In this document: positions 1-13,246 of the stretch, piece after piece
How the letters are laid out: every line of letters starts with the position of its first letter
Numbering within the stretch: position 1 is the first letter of the stretch
Origin: Endomychus coccineus
Taxonomy: Eukaryota > Arthropoda > Insecta > Coleoptera > Endomychidae
NCBI GenBank assembly: GCA_958510875.1
Contig: OY294070.1
Location: forward strand, 118,648,703-118,712,702
DNA length: 64,000 nt
Direction: 5' to 3'
Notes under the pieces: model-generated
Database searches by the model: none
What the model was told of the DNA's origin: nothing
The model's input: the letters and a program-made list of their open reading frames with translations, nothing else
Program-made: the position numbers and the translations under genes

Positions 1-3000
1 ACGTTTGCTTCCTGCGCAGCTAGATTGACCGGCCTAAGAAACTATGGACAACTTTACGCGAACGTTTTAGAACAAATAAAGGAAGAAAAGAGTTTACAAA
101 AAAAGTACATAGAAGGACTTGAAAGTACGTGGCAACCTCAAAAACAAACGGTGACAGAGGTAACAGACTCAGGTATGATGTTACATTTGAACATGTCAAA
201 TTGCAGATTACTCCAATCTTCATGCCAGATTCACTCAATATTAGTCGGTACCTAGTTATTTTGGCCTGAATAACTGTTTTATTAAGATTTGATTCCTGCT
301 CGGGTGTACTTCAATTATTGACATTCGCTCTTGTTTATTTTTAAAAAATGTCACATGGGACTTTCGATTGTGGCGCCATCTGTTTTATTTTTCAGGGACT
401 TTTCACCTTGCTCTCGTACAGGATCCAAGGAAAAAGGAAATAAACATTCAAAAGTACTTACTTGTCCATGAAAGAGTGAGACAACAATAAGAGAGAACCT
501 TTCAGTCCGGCAGCTCACTTAACCCTTCAGACATCGTACGCTACCGCTTTAATGACCTCTTCTATCGCCTACCAGGTGCCGTTCAATTTCCGTTGTTCGT
601 CTGAATAACAACAATCTTGGGCGATAAGATTTTCGCCGCATTTTCGGCATTATTTGTCATTCATTTTTTGCGGTATAACAGGATGGGAAAGATCTTGAGG
701 TTGTAGAATTTTGCATTTCACCAGTCCAGACACTGATCACAACTCAGGACAATCATCTCCAACATATATTTTCGGATGCCCTACAGGAAACTTCCCATAT
801 TTACGAACCCAAGGATAAAGAGAACATACGTCCACATACTTGATTTTCTCGTTATCTTAACATCTATAAAACTGTATCGTGTTACCCGTACGACCTTCGT
901 AAAAAGGGGAAGAACAGCAAGTACGAGATGATTTTCCGTATATGCTTTAACCTCAGCGTTTGTTATAACATTTTTTGGGATTCACATTCCCATACTTTAA
1001 AATTTTCATACTTGAACGAACATAATTTAGCGATTTTAGCAAGTGTGCTCTCGTATCGAGTGTGGAAAGTTACCATTCAAAGGTTTATCACGTTGGTATT
1101 TAAAGCAGTTTACACAACCGTGATAGTAACAACCTAGGAATTCCAAGACCTGGCTGGTTTTTCATGTTTATGCTACCCATATAAAAGAAAATAAAGAAGA
1201 AAATATATCATAAATTACTGCGCAACATGCGAAAATCAGGCTGGACTCTGTTCCAATGAGCATTTTGAAGTATATATCAGATTGATAATAATTGAACCAT
1301 TTCATGTTTTATGTAGGTATTTTTATTTCACTTTTGTAGCAGTTTCATATTTTTTCTATTTCCAAGAATGTTGTACATTTCTTTGTCATTCCTTGTGAGT
1401 TTGCCAGCAGAATTACTTCTTAATTTGAGGAATATCATATTTTGAAAATAAATATATTTTCACATGTTACCTGTATACGTCCCCTTCACCTAGTTGCTCC
1501 ACCTCTGACTTTAAGTCTAAATTAACTTAAATAAACTTTAGAAAATCAACAATCTAACTATGATCTTAACTCATTTTTACTGCTTTTGGGGTGAATTTTT
1601 TTTAAGCTGAAACCACTTATATATCAATGTTTTTTTTTCAGTATATAGAAACCTTCACAAACACAAAATTACAACAAAAACTCTGCGGAAATCCATAATT
1701 TTCATTTTCCCGACTTCAGATTAACTGAGAGATGTTACATGAAAACATGTTTCTGCTTTACATTCTAGACATTTTTCTAAACATAAACGCGCACAAGACT
1801 TCTTGCGGATATATGTCATTTTCATTTTTTGATAAAATATTGTAAGCTTTAGAATAATTGAAATTAAGTCTACAGAAATTTTGATTCTCTTTATATTCTA
1901 AATACTATTCTGAATATACATATAGAAAAATAAGTTTGCGGAAACACATCCCAAACTAACTCAAACTATTCTAAATTTCTAAATTGAAAACTGTAAACAA
2001 TTAAGAAAACGTAAACGTTAAAAAAATATACATGTATTAAATAAATAAACTAAATTTCTACAATACTTATTTTGTCTAGCCAAGATATTTCTTTAGAGTC
2101 GAAGTCTAAAATCACCGTACTCCATTCTAATGGAATTTAATAGTTCAACCATTGGATCTAACCTCAAAAATATATCAAAATTTAACAAACTATCCTGCGA
2201 TCACGTTGCCGCTTGGACTTTCCTGCGCATGTGTATAAGGGGCCAGGGATAATCAAACAAATACAAAAACCTACCTTCAAATAATCTATCAGTACTAACC
2301 TAATCTAGTGTTTCCCAAAAATATATGAATATTTAACAAACTAACCTACGAGTACTAACCTAGCCTAATGTTCCCAAGAATATATAAAACTCAACAAACT
2401 GAACAAACTAACCTGCGATAACGTTGCCGCTTGGACTTTCCTGCGCATGTGTATAAAGGCCACAAAAATCTAACAATTACAAAAATCTTGCCGAATACAG
2501 TTCAAATCATTCTAAATTCTACAATATTTTATCAATAAATAAAAATGATACCATTCCTGCAAAAAGTTGTTTGCATGTTCATATTTAGAGAAAAGTCTAG
2601 CATGTAACAGAAATGTATTTTCATATAACTGGTTTCAGCTATTCTAAAGTCGGAAAAATGAAAATGATGTATTTCCGCAGAAAACTTTTCCTTACTTACT
2701 GTTTGGAAAGGTTTCCAAAAACTAAATAAACAAATATTTCTTACATAACTAATTTCAAATAAACGAAAATTGAGCCGATTTTTGAGTAGTCACATTATTC
2801 CTGGATAGGTGTGAAATATTATTTTGTTCTCTCGGGAAACTTGTGGAGGGTGCGGATGGAAGGGGTAGAGGACGCAAATAAACCAGCGTATGGTTTATGT
2901 GTTCGATTTCAATTCCGTAAATCTACAATTATTACAATCAAAAATACCACTCATCGTTTAAACCTTTAAACAATACTCATAAGCTCTCCAAACAGGAAAT

Positions 3001-5940
3001 TGCCTCGAGCTAGCGTATCAAATGAGTAAACGTTACACTATATCTCTTTCAGATGTTACATTTTGTTGATTTACAGCTTCCATGGAGTATGTAAGAAGAG
3101 GAAAAGGAATGTATAAACAAAAGAAAATGAAGTTTGATAACACTGATGAAACCCCAATCAATATAGTAGAAGGAGACAATTTCGCAGTGATTTATTCGGA
3201 TGGAGGAGATTCCCTACAAAAAGAAGCGGGCACAATTGAGGAAAAATTGGCCACGGATAGGAAGTTCAACCAATGCCAACTGCCAAAAATGATTCCACGA
3301 TTTCAAGGAGGTGAGTGGTTCATGCTATTGTCATAACACTGAATCCAGTGTTAACTTCAATGTCTTCATTCGTAAAGACATTCCTCATTTATATTAAGAA
3401 GTAATACATACACCCCGCGGAAGGGGACCCGCTCTAAAATTATGTACCCCAATTACCCATTTCAGCAGTAAATGCCATTTTATTGAGGTAATGCCGAGAT
3501 ATTCCTTTTATTGCCGAGCAATGCCTCAATGCTGAAAATAATTCTGAATGCCTTACGATAATGCCGAATTGTCTTGGTAATTCTAATTCTTCACAGGGAT
3601 TGCCAAGGTTATTGCCTTAATGCCGAGGTTATTACCTAAATGACGAAGATGATTTCTAAAGCCACACCGATAATGTAATTTAAGTTAGAAGTTAGTTCAT
3701 AAAATTGATTTTTATTGTTCCATCAGAAACAAAGTAGTAACAGAAAAAATTCTGCCAACAGGAGTGTTTCGATCATTTTGACATTCTGATGGAATACGGG
3801 ATGTTCAAATCGTTCTGCAAGGGGGTTATTACCGATATATTGTTCTGCCAAGAGAAAAATGTACATTTAAAAGTTTCCATAATAACATATTAAAAGTTGG
3901 TGCTTAACTAAAATATAAAAAATGCATTGTTCATACAACACGTTTGGGGTAATTTGCAACACTTTTAACACCGGCCAGTCGATCTGCAAATATTATAGCG
4001 AGAAATTGAAGGTGTTTTGCTTCCCTCCAATACCGCTATCAAGAATAATCCTCACTGATGACACTTATACAAGCCTCCCACAACATTCTAACAAATAATA
4101 GGCTTCAACTAAATAATCACTGAAATATATCAACTCTTCTACTAACAGTATTTATTGTATGAATATTTTCGGGAGATTTAATAGATTATTTTTGTTTGTA
4201 TATGCTAGTGTTTTGTTATTTTGGTTGTACCTAGTTTGTTATCAAGCAAGCATATTGTTTTACTGCTACCTTTTCTTTGTATTTCCTAATATGAATAATT
4301 GTTGCGTACTCCTTTTAAAGGTGTAACAGATTAATTTCTCATATCTTCCGGAATTGTTATCCGGAATCCCAACAACGATGATACTTTAACGATTTATTAA
4401 AATATTTATATACAAATGATGGTACACTCAAAGGTAACAAGGCACTGATGATTACAGTACGCGTAGATGGTAAATACACTTTAGGTTACACTTTAAGTTA
4501 CAAAATAGAGCTAATGTTGCTAGTTCTACTTATGTAGATAGCGATAGAATAGTAAACAACATAAAGAAGTTTTTGAAAAATAAACTGAACACTTAGACAA
4601 CTAGATCAGTAATGATAATGCAAGCGCTTAGGAAAGTGGGAGGTAGAAGTTCCAAGAATAATACCGGGATATCAAAAATTATCTTGGTCAAGGGTGGTTG
4701 TGGAATCTAAAACGTTTGTCTTACTTTACGTTTGAAATAATTATGTCACTGTCACACTGACATCATCAATAACCTATTTATTTCAGTTGTAAAACAATAA
4801 TGCAGCATGAGGATGCCCGTCAACTTATGCATCGAACAAAACGGGGGACATTTCCAACAATTACTGTAATTTAGTTTTTCTTGTTACTAAAACCGTTATT
4901 TCATAATTTGTAGTTCATTATTGTTTTACAACTGAAATAAATAGGTATGAAATTTCTAGGTTATTGATGATGTCAGTGTGACAGTGACATAATTATTGCA
5001 AACGTAAAGTAGGACACACGTTTTAGATTCCACAACCACCCTTGACCAAGATAATTTTTGATATCCCGGTACAATGATAGACGCTTTCTAAATTTCCAAC
5101 ATTTGGCAAAACCAGCTACAAGTTCGACAGTAAATAAGCAATAAAGTGGTTGCTATCCCCTGAAACGCTTGCTGTGATGTACAAACTTAAAGCTAATAAA
5201 CTAAAGAAAATATTTACAAGTTAATACTAGTTACAAAGGAATATTGGGGCCTGTGTATAAAAATGACCAGTCCATTGTACCCAACAATAATAATATGCTG
5301 ATATCGGTAATGACTGGAAATTAAAGTTATCTTTGTTATGTGGAAGGATTCACTCGGATACGTTTCTATCGAAAACCAATCAATTGAAACAGATTATCCG
5401 AATGATTGAATAACGGCATGAGTTTTATTTCCGAATTATTGCAACGATCGGAATTAGAAGAACATAATTTATCGAATCTTGCCAATTTTTTTCAACCAAT
5501 GGAACCAAAACGCATGTTTGGTAAGAAAAATGGTTTTAGATGGAAATAACAAACCCAGAATTAATTCTAGTGAATCCTAATTTTTATGTTAGGCCTGCTA
5601 CCTAAAAAGTAGCTTTTTTCTATTCGCAAACATATGTTCTGACGCCGAATACTAGAGTGCAAAATTGAAATATCTTATCTTGACGATATCAACAAATTTT
5701 TGTTTGGGCCCGTCAAGGACCTTTGAAGGAAGCCTGCATTTATTAATCCAAAGAAATATTTATAAAATTACGCTGATTTATTCTAGATCTTTCTAACAAC
5801 AACTTATATTATTTGTTCCAGCTAAAAAAGCAGGGTTGCCACCTTTGAAACCTTCATCAAGATCTACCAAAGCTCCAAGTACCAATCGGTCAGTTCGTTC
5901 GCCGCTGAGTGTTCCACCCATTCGGAACCGAAAAGAGTGA
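1..5940 (+). CDS. C-terminal three exons of an unrecognised protein (coiled-coil / basic tail)
   Basis: Three exons join in a consistent phase. Exon 1-172 is open at the left edge and has donor CAG|gtatga. Exon 3077-3310 has acceptor ttacag and donor GAG|gtgagt. Exon 5822-5940 has acceptor ttccag and ends in TGA at 5938-5940. Every junction is phase 1, which supports the model strongly. The visible protein is about 175 residues. It opens with a charged, helix-prone stretch (VLEQIKEEKSLQKKYIEGL), continues with an acidic middle, and ends in a Ser/Pro/Arg-rich basic tail (SVRSPLSVPPIRNRKE at the C-terminus). No domain, signal peptide or membrane segment is evident. I do not recognise the family; a coiled-coil cytoskeletal or centrosomal protein would fit the composition, but that is a guess. 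The start lies upstream of the window. Its two introns carry several repeats. Confidence 0.62.
365..416. mobile_element. Solo terminal fragment of a mariner element
   Basis: About 50 bp here (core tggcgccatctgt, then ttcagggacttttcacctt, ending near ctctcg|ta) match the right end of the mariner at 13247-15486 (15435-15486) almost base for base. No transposase or second end is visible nearby, so this is a truncated copy within an intron of the first gene. Confidence 0.6.
1681..2692. repeat. Inverted repeat with internal direct repeats (intron)
   Basis: An imperfect inverted repeat of about 110 bp per arm lies at 1681-1790 and 2581-2692. The arms share ctgcggaaat, then a run rich in ttttcatttt, then a Cys-free AT stretch ending near tctagac. 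About 790 bp separate the arms. This looks like an old foldback or MITE. Between the arms, a 45-bp block containing gttgccgcttggactttcct is present twice in direct orientation, near 2197-2243 and 2410-2456. No coding sequence is seen. Confidence 0.5.
3440..3665. repeat. Degenerate short-motif repeat (aatgccgag / ttattgcc)
   Basis: Variants of aatgccgag, ttgccgag and ggttattgcc recur roughly every 20-30 bp through this stretch of the second intron of the first gene. The spacing is irregular, and both the motif and its direction vary. This is simple-sequence-like degenerate tandem material; no gene is seen. Confidence 0.4.
4664..5069. mobile_element. CCGGG-TIR non-autonomous element, short form (406 bp)
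   Basis: The element begins ccgggatatcaaaaattatc and ends with its inverse, gataatttttgatatcccgg, flanked by TA on both sides (4662-4663 and 5070-5071). The inverted arms run for roughly 130-150 bp, including the shared ggtggttgtggaatctaaaac block. The interior of about 100 bp is unlike the interiors of the two long relatives at 14202-15160 and 55125-56075. No ORF of any size is present, so it would have to be mobilised in trans, presumably by a Tc1/mariner-type enzyme given the TA duplication. Confidence 0.8.
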
Positions 5941-8620
5941 AGTAGCCGAAAATATCCACCGATGAGTCTCAATGACTTATCAATAAGATTAGATGTGAAA
6001 TTATAAATTTGACGTGCCTACTGACAATCCATTCGATGATCAAAATCGATTGGGTATCTTCTTTTTATATGTGTGTTATTTTTCTTTAGGACGAGATATT
6101 TTTTCCATCTGCATTTGTGTTTTTAGCCTAATATTTAGTAGCGTATACCTAGATAGTCAGGTTTAAGAAACGTCATAACTTCGTTTTGAAATGAAGATCA
6201 CATTAGGATAGCAAATAATATGCTAAAACATCTAATTTTTGATGAATTTTAATAATAGAATCATAGATTATCAGCTTACAATGATAGTAAATACAAAAAC
6301 CATGGCATTGGGAAAAGGATATTTCAAATAAAAAATCATCTTCACCATCAAATATTAATAACCTCAAGCAATGTATAAATTATTAATTATTATTTTCAAA
6401 GATAACATCTTTTTTGAATTCATGTTTCTGGTCTTGGGAGAGATGAAAAATGCCCTATTATTTTAGGACCATGTCAGGTCAAGCTATTTCTAAGTGTGCC
6501 AGGTCTAACATAACTTTTGTATATGTTTTTTTTTCTAATTTTAATAAAAATATCACATAATCTGATTATTTGATTTATATTAGTGGTTGTAAGATACAGA
6601 TGAAAAACTTATTTTGATACACATTTGTGATTCATTTAACACTGGTTAATGGTTATATTTTATTCAAATTATGGAATATATTTAAGCAGCACCAAGATGT
6701 ATGAAAATGCCTTTAATGTATCTGATATAGGTACGTGTAAAGAGAATGGGTTATACTATGAAGCATAATTTCAATAAATTACAGTTATAAAAATATGGAA
6801 CTAAGGGAACCACCGTGGGCACTTAGTAATCTACTAATACCAATGATTATTATGTATTATTTTTAACAAATATGCGTATTAGTAGTTTCCTCTATCGGAT
6901 AATATCAAAACTAAGTCAGTTCGATTAGAGAAAATTGATAATTTGAAACTGTTCATCTTTTCTTATCGTCAGACGCTAGATGTCCCTAAACTACAGGCAA
7001 TCTTAGTAACTTGATTTGTAAATAAGTTACAGAATATTTTAAATAGTACATAAATATTGGTGTAGAGAACGTTGACAAATCTGTTCAACATAGTATATCT
7101 GCTGTTTGGTTTCAGCTATCTTGAGATGTATACTAGTGTTTCTATAACATGTGCTTACATATATATGGCAATAAGTTTATGATTATGAATCTATGAGTAC
7201 ACTGCCAGATTGAAATTCAATTCTTTTGACGTTCTTGACGAAGGTTTATTGATTCTACGTTACATAGAGATATATTCGAAACCGCCGCCCTTTCTAATCG
7301 TAGTTTAGCGTTAGCACAACTGATTTCGCGTCGGATTGGAGTAACAATCCAGTGCTTCTGTATTCATATCATCTATGCTGTGGTAAGAAATGTGCTCACA
7401 TTCGCTGGTCCAAAACTTTGACCTCTTACCATCTCAACAGTATAAACGTTGAATTCTTGATATCAAAAATAGCTCAAAAAATGCTAGAATTCACAAGCCC
7501 ATTGAAAACTGAACCTTCTAAATGTCCTGATAACATATATTTTTGAAGAGAATTAGAGATTTCAATGAAATTGCAATTAGTTAACCATGTTTAAAACAAC
7601 CTTGATTTTCACTACAATTTCGTTTTGGATAATATGTTTGAACTTACCTTGCGGGTAATTACGAAACTGCTGGTGTATTCCTAGGCAGAAACAGGCAGTC
7701 TAGAAGTTGAGTCCAACATCTTGGAACGAACAACAAACGAAAAATATTAGGTCAAACACTTGTAACAGAGTTCAAGACACTGGGATGAAACGGTTAACGC
7801 GATCACTTATTGTTATACCGAATTTAACAAGCAAGTTTTGTAAAATTCACAGCTTACTTCAATTTGAAAATAAATCCGTTTCGTTTCAAAAACCGAACAC
7901 TACCAACCATAGAGATAAATTTAAATAGAGAAACGTGATCAGAGAAATGATTGAATACTGCTCACGGTACGCTTACCATATTTATATATCTCTATACAAC
8001 CAACTCAACGAAATTGAACCAAAATTAGGTATTTATTCGTATTGATTTTGGTAGAAAATAAAATTAGGAAATAAATAAATCCATTAGACTATGAAACATC
8101 AAATAAAAATTCAAATTGCTAGTTTCATGGTTACAAAATTAGAATATATTCTTAGATTTTAAGAATATTATTAAAATCTATGAATATATTACAGACAGAG
8201 ATCTCTATTCCTCTCGAAAAATACTTACTAGTCTTCTTGACAAGAAGTCTAGAATAACAGACTTCTTGCTTCTTCATCGATTATATTCGAAGATTGAAGA
8301 AATCATTCGATACATGTAGTTATGATACTTTCGTGTTGATGAAAAATAGCATCATCATTATTATAGTGATTCCCTTATTTATAGAGTCACTGTAACTATT
8401 ATTAGATACTAGGTACAATTTAATTTTGTATATTCCAATGTTAATTTGACTACTTTTAATCAACAGATGAGACTAATATCTTGAATAACTTCGTAATATC
8501 AATAAGTAATAACAAATTTAAGGAGCATAAATGTTTAATATTAAATTATAATGATATTAATTTGATTACAGTATTTTTTATAACAATTCGTTTCCAGATT
8601 TATTGATGAGGTTGTATTTA
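5941..8620. other. Intergenic, convergent 3' ends
   Basis: AT-rich spacer of about 2.7 kb between the stop of the first gene (+) and the stop of the minus-strand SET/MYND gene. Its short ORFs have no recognisable content and poor codon character. Small AT hairpins occur near 8340-8400. A minus-strand poly(A) signal (tttatt on +) lies at 8599-8604, just past the SET/MYND stop. I see nothing else. Confidence 0.6.
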
Positions 8621-11600
8621 TTACACTTCGGTTACATCGAGGATATGTTCTTTTATCCAACTTCGAAAATTCGTTTCATTCTGACGAATAACTTCATTCA
8701 ATTTCGAACCACATATAGAACATAGTTCATATTTCAATACTCTCTGGGATTCTTCCAAGAGCTTATTGATGCTTTTGATGAGTTCATTGTTATCGACGGT
8801 CCCATTAGATTCAATATTTTTCTTTAGTAACGTAAATTTTGCAAGATTGAATTCGTTTAATAAAACAGCTAAGTATATGCTCAACCTGAAAAACCAGATC
8901 ACAGAAATTATTCGCATTGGATCAAATTATTATCAACTCGAAAAGATCAAATATTGATTTCAGTATTAACTATAACAATAAAATTCAGTTGTGGCCTTTT
9001 ATGAACAGAATACTAGAAAGCCAGACACATAGTACATACTAGCTATTATATTGGAAGGTTTGTTATTTTGATCAAATTTGAATTCTAAGCTAAAAGTTTG
9101 TTATTTTGTTTAAATTTCATGCGGACACGATAGATTGAAAAAAGTTGGTAGATAAAAATTACCTCGTGTTTCCAGGATCAAGCTTCTTGGTTATTTCAAT
9201 CAAATTTTCACACATTTTCAACTTATCGCTAATTTTGCTGGTGTCTTCTTTCTGACAATACATCTGAACCAAAGTATGTTTGATGGCATAAATGTGATAA
9301 TGATTGGGATGTAAAAATATCAGCAATTTATGCAGAATGTCTTCTAACTCTTGAACGCTGGCATCCTTCGATTGCACTTTCTCTACCTCCAACCCTAAAT
9401 GATCCACAAATTTCATAATTTCACAATTGGGTAGTGTGATTTTACATTTACTGCAGATCCATTTTGTTCCTGGATCGATAGGATTCACCGGTAATTGGGT
9501 GCCCCCACAGGGACTCTTCTCTGTCCCCATGCATTTCAAAGCACTTAGCAACGTGCCCAATTCAGTTGGATCCTTACATCTGTTACATATACAAGGGAAG
9601 TATTTGGTTTTCAACAAATGTTTCCTTCTGGCGTATGTTCCCCAAAGAATATGAGTGTACATTGATTTGATGTGTTCTCCTTTCTTGATCGGAAGCGCTG
9701 CGCGGAAAGTAATTCTATATTTGTCTTCATCGCTCGCGATAATTTGTCTGACATTTGGGATGCAATCGTGTTCTACAAGACTGGCAGTGGGATACAAAAT
9801 TTCCGCATCTATATCTTCAGTTAATTCAGTAGCGTTTACGTCTAAAATTCCGTATATTCGATGAATGATGTCGCTATTAACCACGGGTAATATTGTTTTA
9901 CCACTTTCTTTCTCGAATAACTTCAAAGGTTGTAAATAGTTTGTTTCAATATGTTTGATTTTTTCCTCTACAGTTCTTAAAATAAAAAGAAAATACATTA
10001 AAATGTTTTCAATAATTTTTTGGCTGAATATTCCTCCATTCCATATTCGAGAGGAAAACCTATAATGTTTGGGCGTTATAGGCATCAGGAAATACCTTAC
10101 TAGCCAAAGAGTTCCACAACACAAACAAAGCTCTATAGAAAATGTGGAAATCGCCAACTTGTCTACCTTTGTTATTGGGAAGTTAATAAGACCCTCATGA
10201 GTAGAATCTAAGTGCATCAGCGTATGTTTGGAAGCCAAACTGAAAACATGTGAACAATACTCCAGGACAGGTTGAATATGTGCTATGTAGATTATGAGGA
10301 GCTCCTGGGATGTAAACTAGCTCTTTGCACGGAATAGAACACCAAGATTTTGGGAAGCGGTTTTTTCAATGGATCTCACATCATTGCCCCATGAGAGTGC
10401 CGTTGGTGGTGATGCCCAGCATGGATATAGAGGGCTCCATAGGAATAGTTGTACCTGACATCATCATATTGGAATTGTAGGATCCGCATCCCTGGAGAAA
10501 ATACAAGCTTGAGTTTTGGTTACATTAAACTCTACTAGATTATCAGATCCTTATTTCAACATCCTAGCAAGATCTTCATTCATTGCACCCTATCTATTTT
10601 CTCGTTTGACTTCAATGGACGATATATGAGCATTAGATGAGAAAGCGGTATGAAGTGAACCATCTGCAGAGTTGTGGATGGGACAGGAAGTCACTTCCAA
10701 CAAGATCGTTGATATGGAGCAGAAACAAAGTTGGTGCCAAGATAGATCCTTGTGGAACACTAGTTGATGATAGCCATTGCATCGGAGAGGACCGTCAACC
10801 ACCACATGGATTGATGTGAAGTTGGAGGAGCAAACCATATGACGGAATTTTTACCCAGAAGTGCTAGACTCTGTCAAATGCCTTGGAGATATCCGCTGCT
10901 ACAGCCAGAGTTTCCCCACATTTATCAATCAATGTCTCTGCTGACGAAAGCCATATTGCTGGTCGTTCCCGATTTGGAGCTCTCTGAGTATTGGATGAGC
11001 TCGATGTTGATTGCTTTGTCCATTACTCTAGAGATCACAATCTCTGCAATGGGTCTATATTCATTAGGAAGGGTCTTTTTCTTTTAAGCTATTGCATATA
11101 GCTTTTATTGCGGGCTTTGAGCGCGGCGACCGAATCAAGACAAAAAACAAAAGACAAATACCGTAACGAAAATCTAAAAAAACAAAAAACAAATATCTTA
11201 ACGAAATATCCTAAGACATCTACCATGTAGCTCGGCCGAGCTTAAAATTGTCGAAATGTTAACTTTGAACCTTTTAAAAGGTCGTGATAGCCCCAAAGTG
11301 GGTCGGAAACTGTTTTGAATTGGTTAATTTTCGATAAATCGAATGACGTTCACGTGAGAAGCGCGTAGCTCGCGAGTTAGAAAAGTGCAAATTTACGCTA
11401 CATAGAACGTCTTAACAAGGACTTTTCGCATGTCAAAATAAATAGCATAGTCTCGGGCCCCAAAATGTCGATTAAATAGGAAAATTTAATTAAAACAGTT
11501 TGAGGTATTCTCAGCTGTCACCTACTAGCATCTGACATGCGACCTACGAAAGGGAATTTTCTAGCTACTTAAATATATCGAAAGCGGGTAAAAGCTAGCG

Positions 11601-13086
11601 GCCCATAGCCCAAAATACTTTATTACAACTGGCGCCGGCCGCACGGGGTTCGAAACGGCCCCAAATTAACAAAATAGAGGTAAAATGTATAAACTCTAAC
11701 TTACGCGCAGCGAGCTCCTCGAGGATATGTCAAAATTATTACGTTCGTAGCTAATTAAATAAGACGTCTGGCGTTCATGCAATTGTATATTTATACAATT
11801 CGAACCTTCTAATTTCGATAGGCCATGTGAAAATCCCGGAGCCGGAAGCACTATCGAGATCTGAATGTTAAAACGTTCGTATAAAATTGTGTTTACAAGT
11901 CAACTGACACTTGTCACCATAGATAAATCTACTACCTGTAGTAGAGTTATCTATGCTTGTCACAGAATACTCTTCATAGAGATCAAGATGATACTCTTTT
12001 TTACTCATAATTCGTGAAGATTCTGAAGGGGTAGTGGATGTTTTTCTGCCCAACTTTTTACAGTGGCGTAGTGCTATGCAATAGCTTTACCGCGGCAGTC
12101 CCCGAGTGCCACACGTTTCATTTTTTTTTTGAATTGGTTGGATTCTAGCTGTCTTTCATGGGGTATAAAAAATGTTAGCTATTACTCTAAGCATGTAAAT
12201 TTACCCTAAACAAGAGGGATGGTTGTACTAGAATTATTCACTGATCTAATCCAAATTAGAATCTCTCTTATGAAAATGACAAAATAAGAATTGTGTCTAT
12301 AGTACTCACTTAAATATATCAGTTCCGGGACCTCGTTTATCCAGATGATCTTCCAAACTTAACAGCTGATTCCATTTGACTTTATTTGTTTTTTGCAGGA
12401 ATAACACCCTCAATATTATTAGAACATCGAATCTAGAATCAATCTTTTACACTGCGGGTACATAGCTTATTAAGTTAAATCTTAAATCTAAATTAAAAAG
12501 CTTACCTGAAATATTCATAAAATGATTGATTTTCAGTATTTGCTTGTCTTAACTTCAAAATACTACACTCTAAGCCATGTTTTGTTGGATCAGTTAAGCC
12601 TGGACAGTCCGAAGCACAAGCAGGCCACGAACATCCCTGGCATTGGGTACAAGAATTTTCATGTAGTAACCTATATGAAGAAAGTCACAATTAGCGTTTT
12701 TGCGTGTTTTGTCTTCTGTCCACTTACCGGCAACATCCTACACAAGGAAACGGTCCATTCACGATCAAATGAGGCTTGGGACCGAACACCAAAGGATACT
12801 CAGCAAAAATCAAATCACCATCTTCCAAATCTCTTGTCGCTTGGAGATATTTCCCCAAATGGCTTGAACAGCAAATCTATAAACGTAATCTTTGTAGTGG
12901 GCCAACTTTCCCATAATAAAATATTATGCTCACTTCGTAAGGCTTACATAGTGGTTTGTGCTCTTTCCAGTGCTCTTTTTGATGATCTTGACCACAGTAA
13001 TAAGCTAGTTTGCATGCAGAACATTTACGTTCTGCTGGTAGATTACATACTTGACAACTATTTTCGGAAATGTTCATGTCTGACAT
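8621..13086 (-). CDS. SmydA-8-like: SET and MYND domain protein, SmydA-8-like
   Basis: Six exons read on the minus strand: 13086-12934, 12876-12728, 12670-12506, 12432-12310, 9975-9163 and 8885-8621. All have GT-AG borders and compatible phases, giving 555 aa. An N-terminal MYND zinc finger has ligands at C11, C14, C22, C25, C31, H35, H43 and C47. A split SET domain follows (GKYLQATRDLEDGDLIFAEYP onward), with the motif LVEHDCIPN where active SMYD enzymes have NHSCxPN, then a Cys-rich post-SET (CICNRCKDPTELGT) and a helical C-terminal region. Arthropod SmydA proteins are predicted protein-lysine methyltransferases, and many have altered catalytic residues. The start chosen is the ATG at 13086, just after an acceptor-like attttcag; an upstream in-frame ATG at 13122 is less likely. 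The 2.3-kb intron 4 is packed with a LINE relic and a CCGGG-family core. Confidence 0.85.
10050..11085 (-). mobile_element. Non-LTR retrotransposon relic (RT C-terminal part)
   Basis: Read on the minus strand, broken frames spell reverse-transcriptase pieces such as VAADISKAFDRV and YRPIAEIVISRVMDKAI, followed by the tail shared with the relic at 32760-33480 (for example SGTTIPM and SISMLGIT). Frameshifts and stops are frequent, and an internal deletion is visible relative to the 32760 copy. The relic sits in intron 4 of the SET/MYND gene, in the same orientation as that gene. It supplies the spurious N-terminal extension of the open frame that runs into exon 5. Confidence 0.65.
11235..11885 (-). 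mobile_element. Core of CCGGG-family element without its TIRs
   Basis: This stretch is homologous over about 650 bp to the interior of the elements at 14202-15160 (opposite orientation) and 55125-56075 (same orientation as on +). Shared landmarks include gacgttcacgtgagaag, ctggcgccgg and gagctcctcgagg. The ccgggatatc ends are absent; flanking sequence diverges on both sides. It is either a decayed copy or a relative with other ends. It is unusually CpG-rich for this window and has no conserved ORF. Confidence 0.6.
11915..11960. repeat. Short hairpin
   Basis: Near-perfect inverted arms (catagataaatctactac and its inverse with one change) around a 3-base loop. It probably marks the end or centre of a small palindromic MITE; no function is implied. 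Confidence 0.4.
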
Positions 13087-13246
13087 GTTGTAACAAACTT
13101 CTGAAAATTCTATAAGCATCATCAGTGAAAAAATGTTAATTCAATGTAGGTATTTATTAATTAGACTAAATATTCAATATGTTAGTAGTGATTTTGGGGA
13201 GCATTAATAATTTTAATATGGAAAAACAGAATAAACGAGTAGATTT

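Noticed and set aside
9976..10238. N-terminal extension of the 359-codon minus-strand frame (start MASKHTLMHLDS)
   Set aside because: The sequence before 9975 is LINE-derived (matches 33051-33480), and a phase-correct acceptor lies at 9976; the true upstream exons are at 12310-13086.
11641..11665. ggttcgaa word in the CCGGG-family core, suggestive of a tRNA T-arm
   Set aside because: No acceptor stem, anticodon arm or D-arm can be laid out around it, and the other copies change the word.
12061..12090. cagtggcgtag, resembling a hAT end
   Set aside because: No inverted partner within several kb and no transposase text; the short word can arise by chance.
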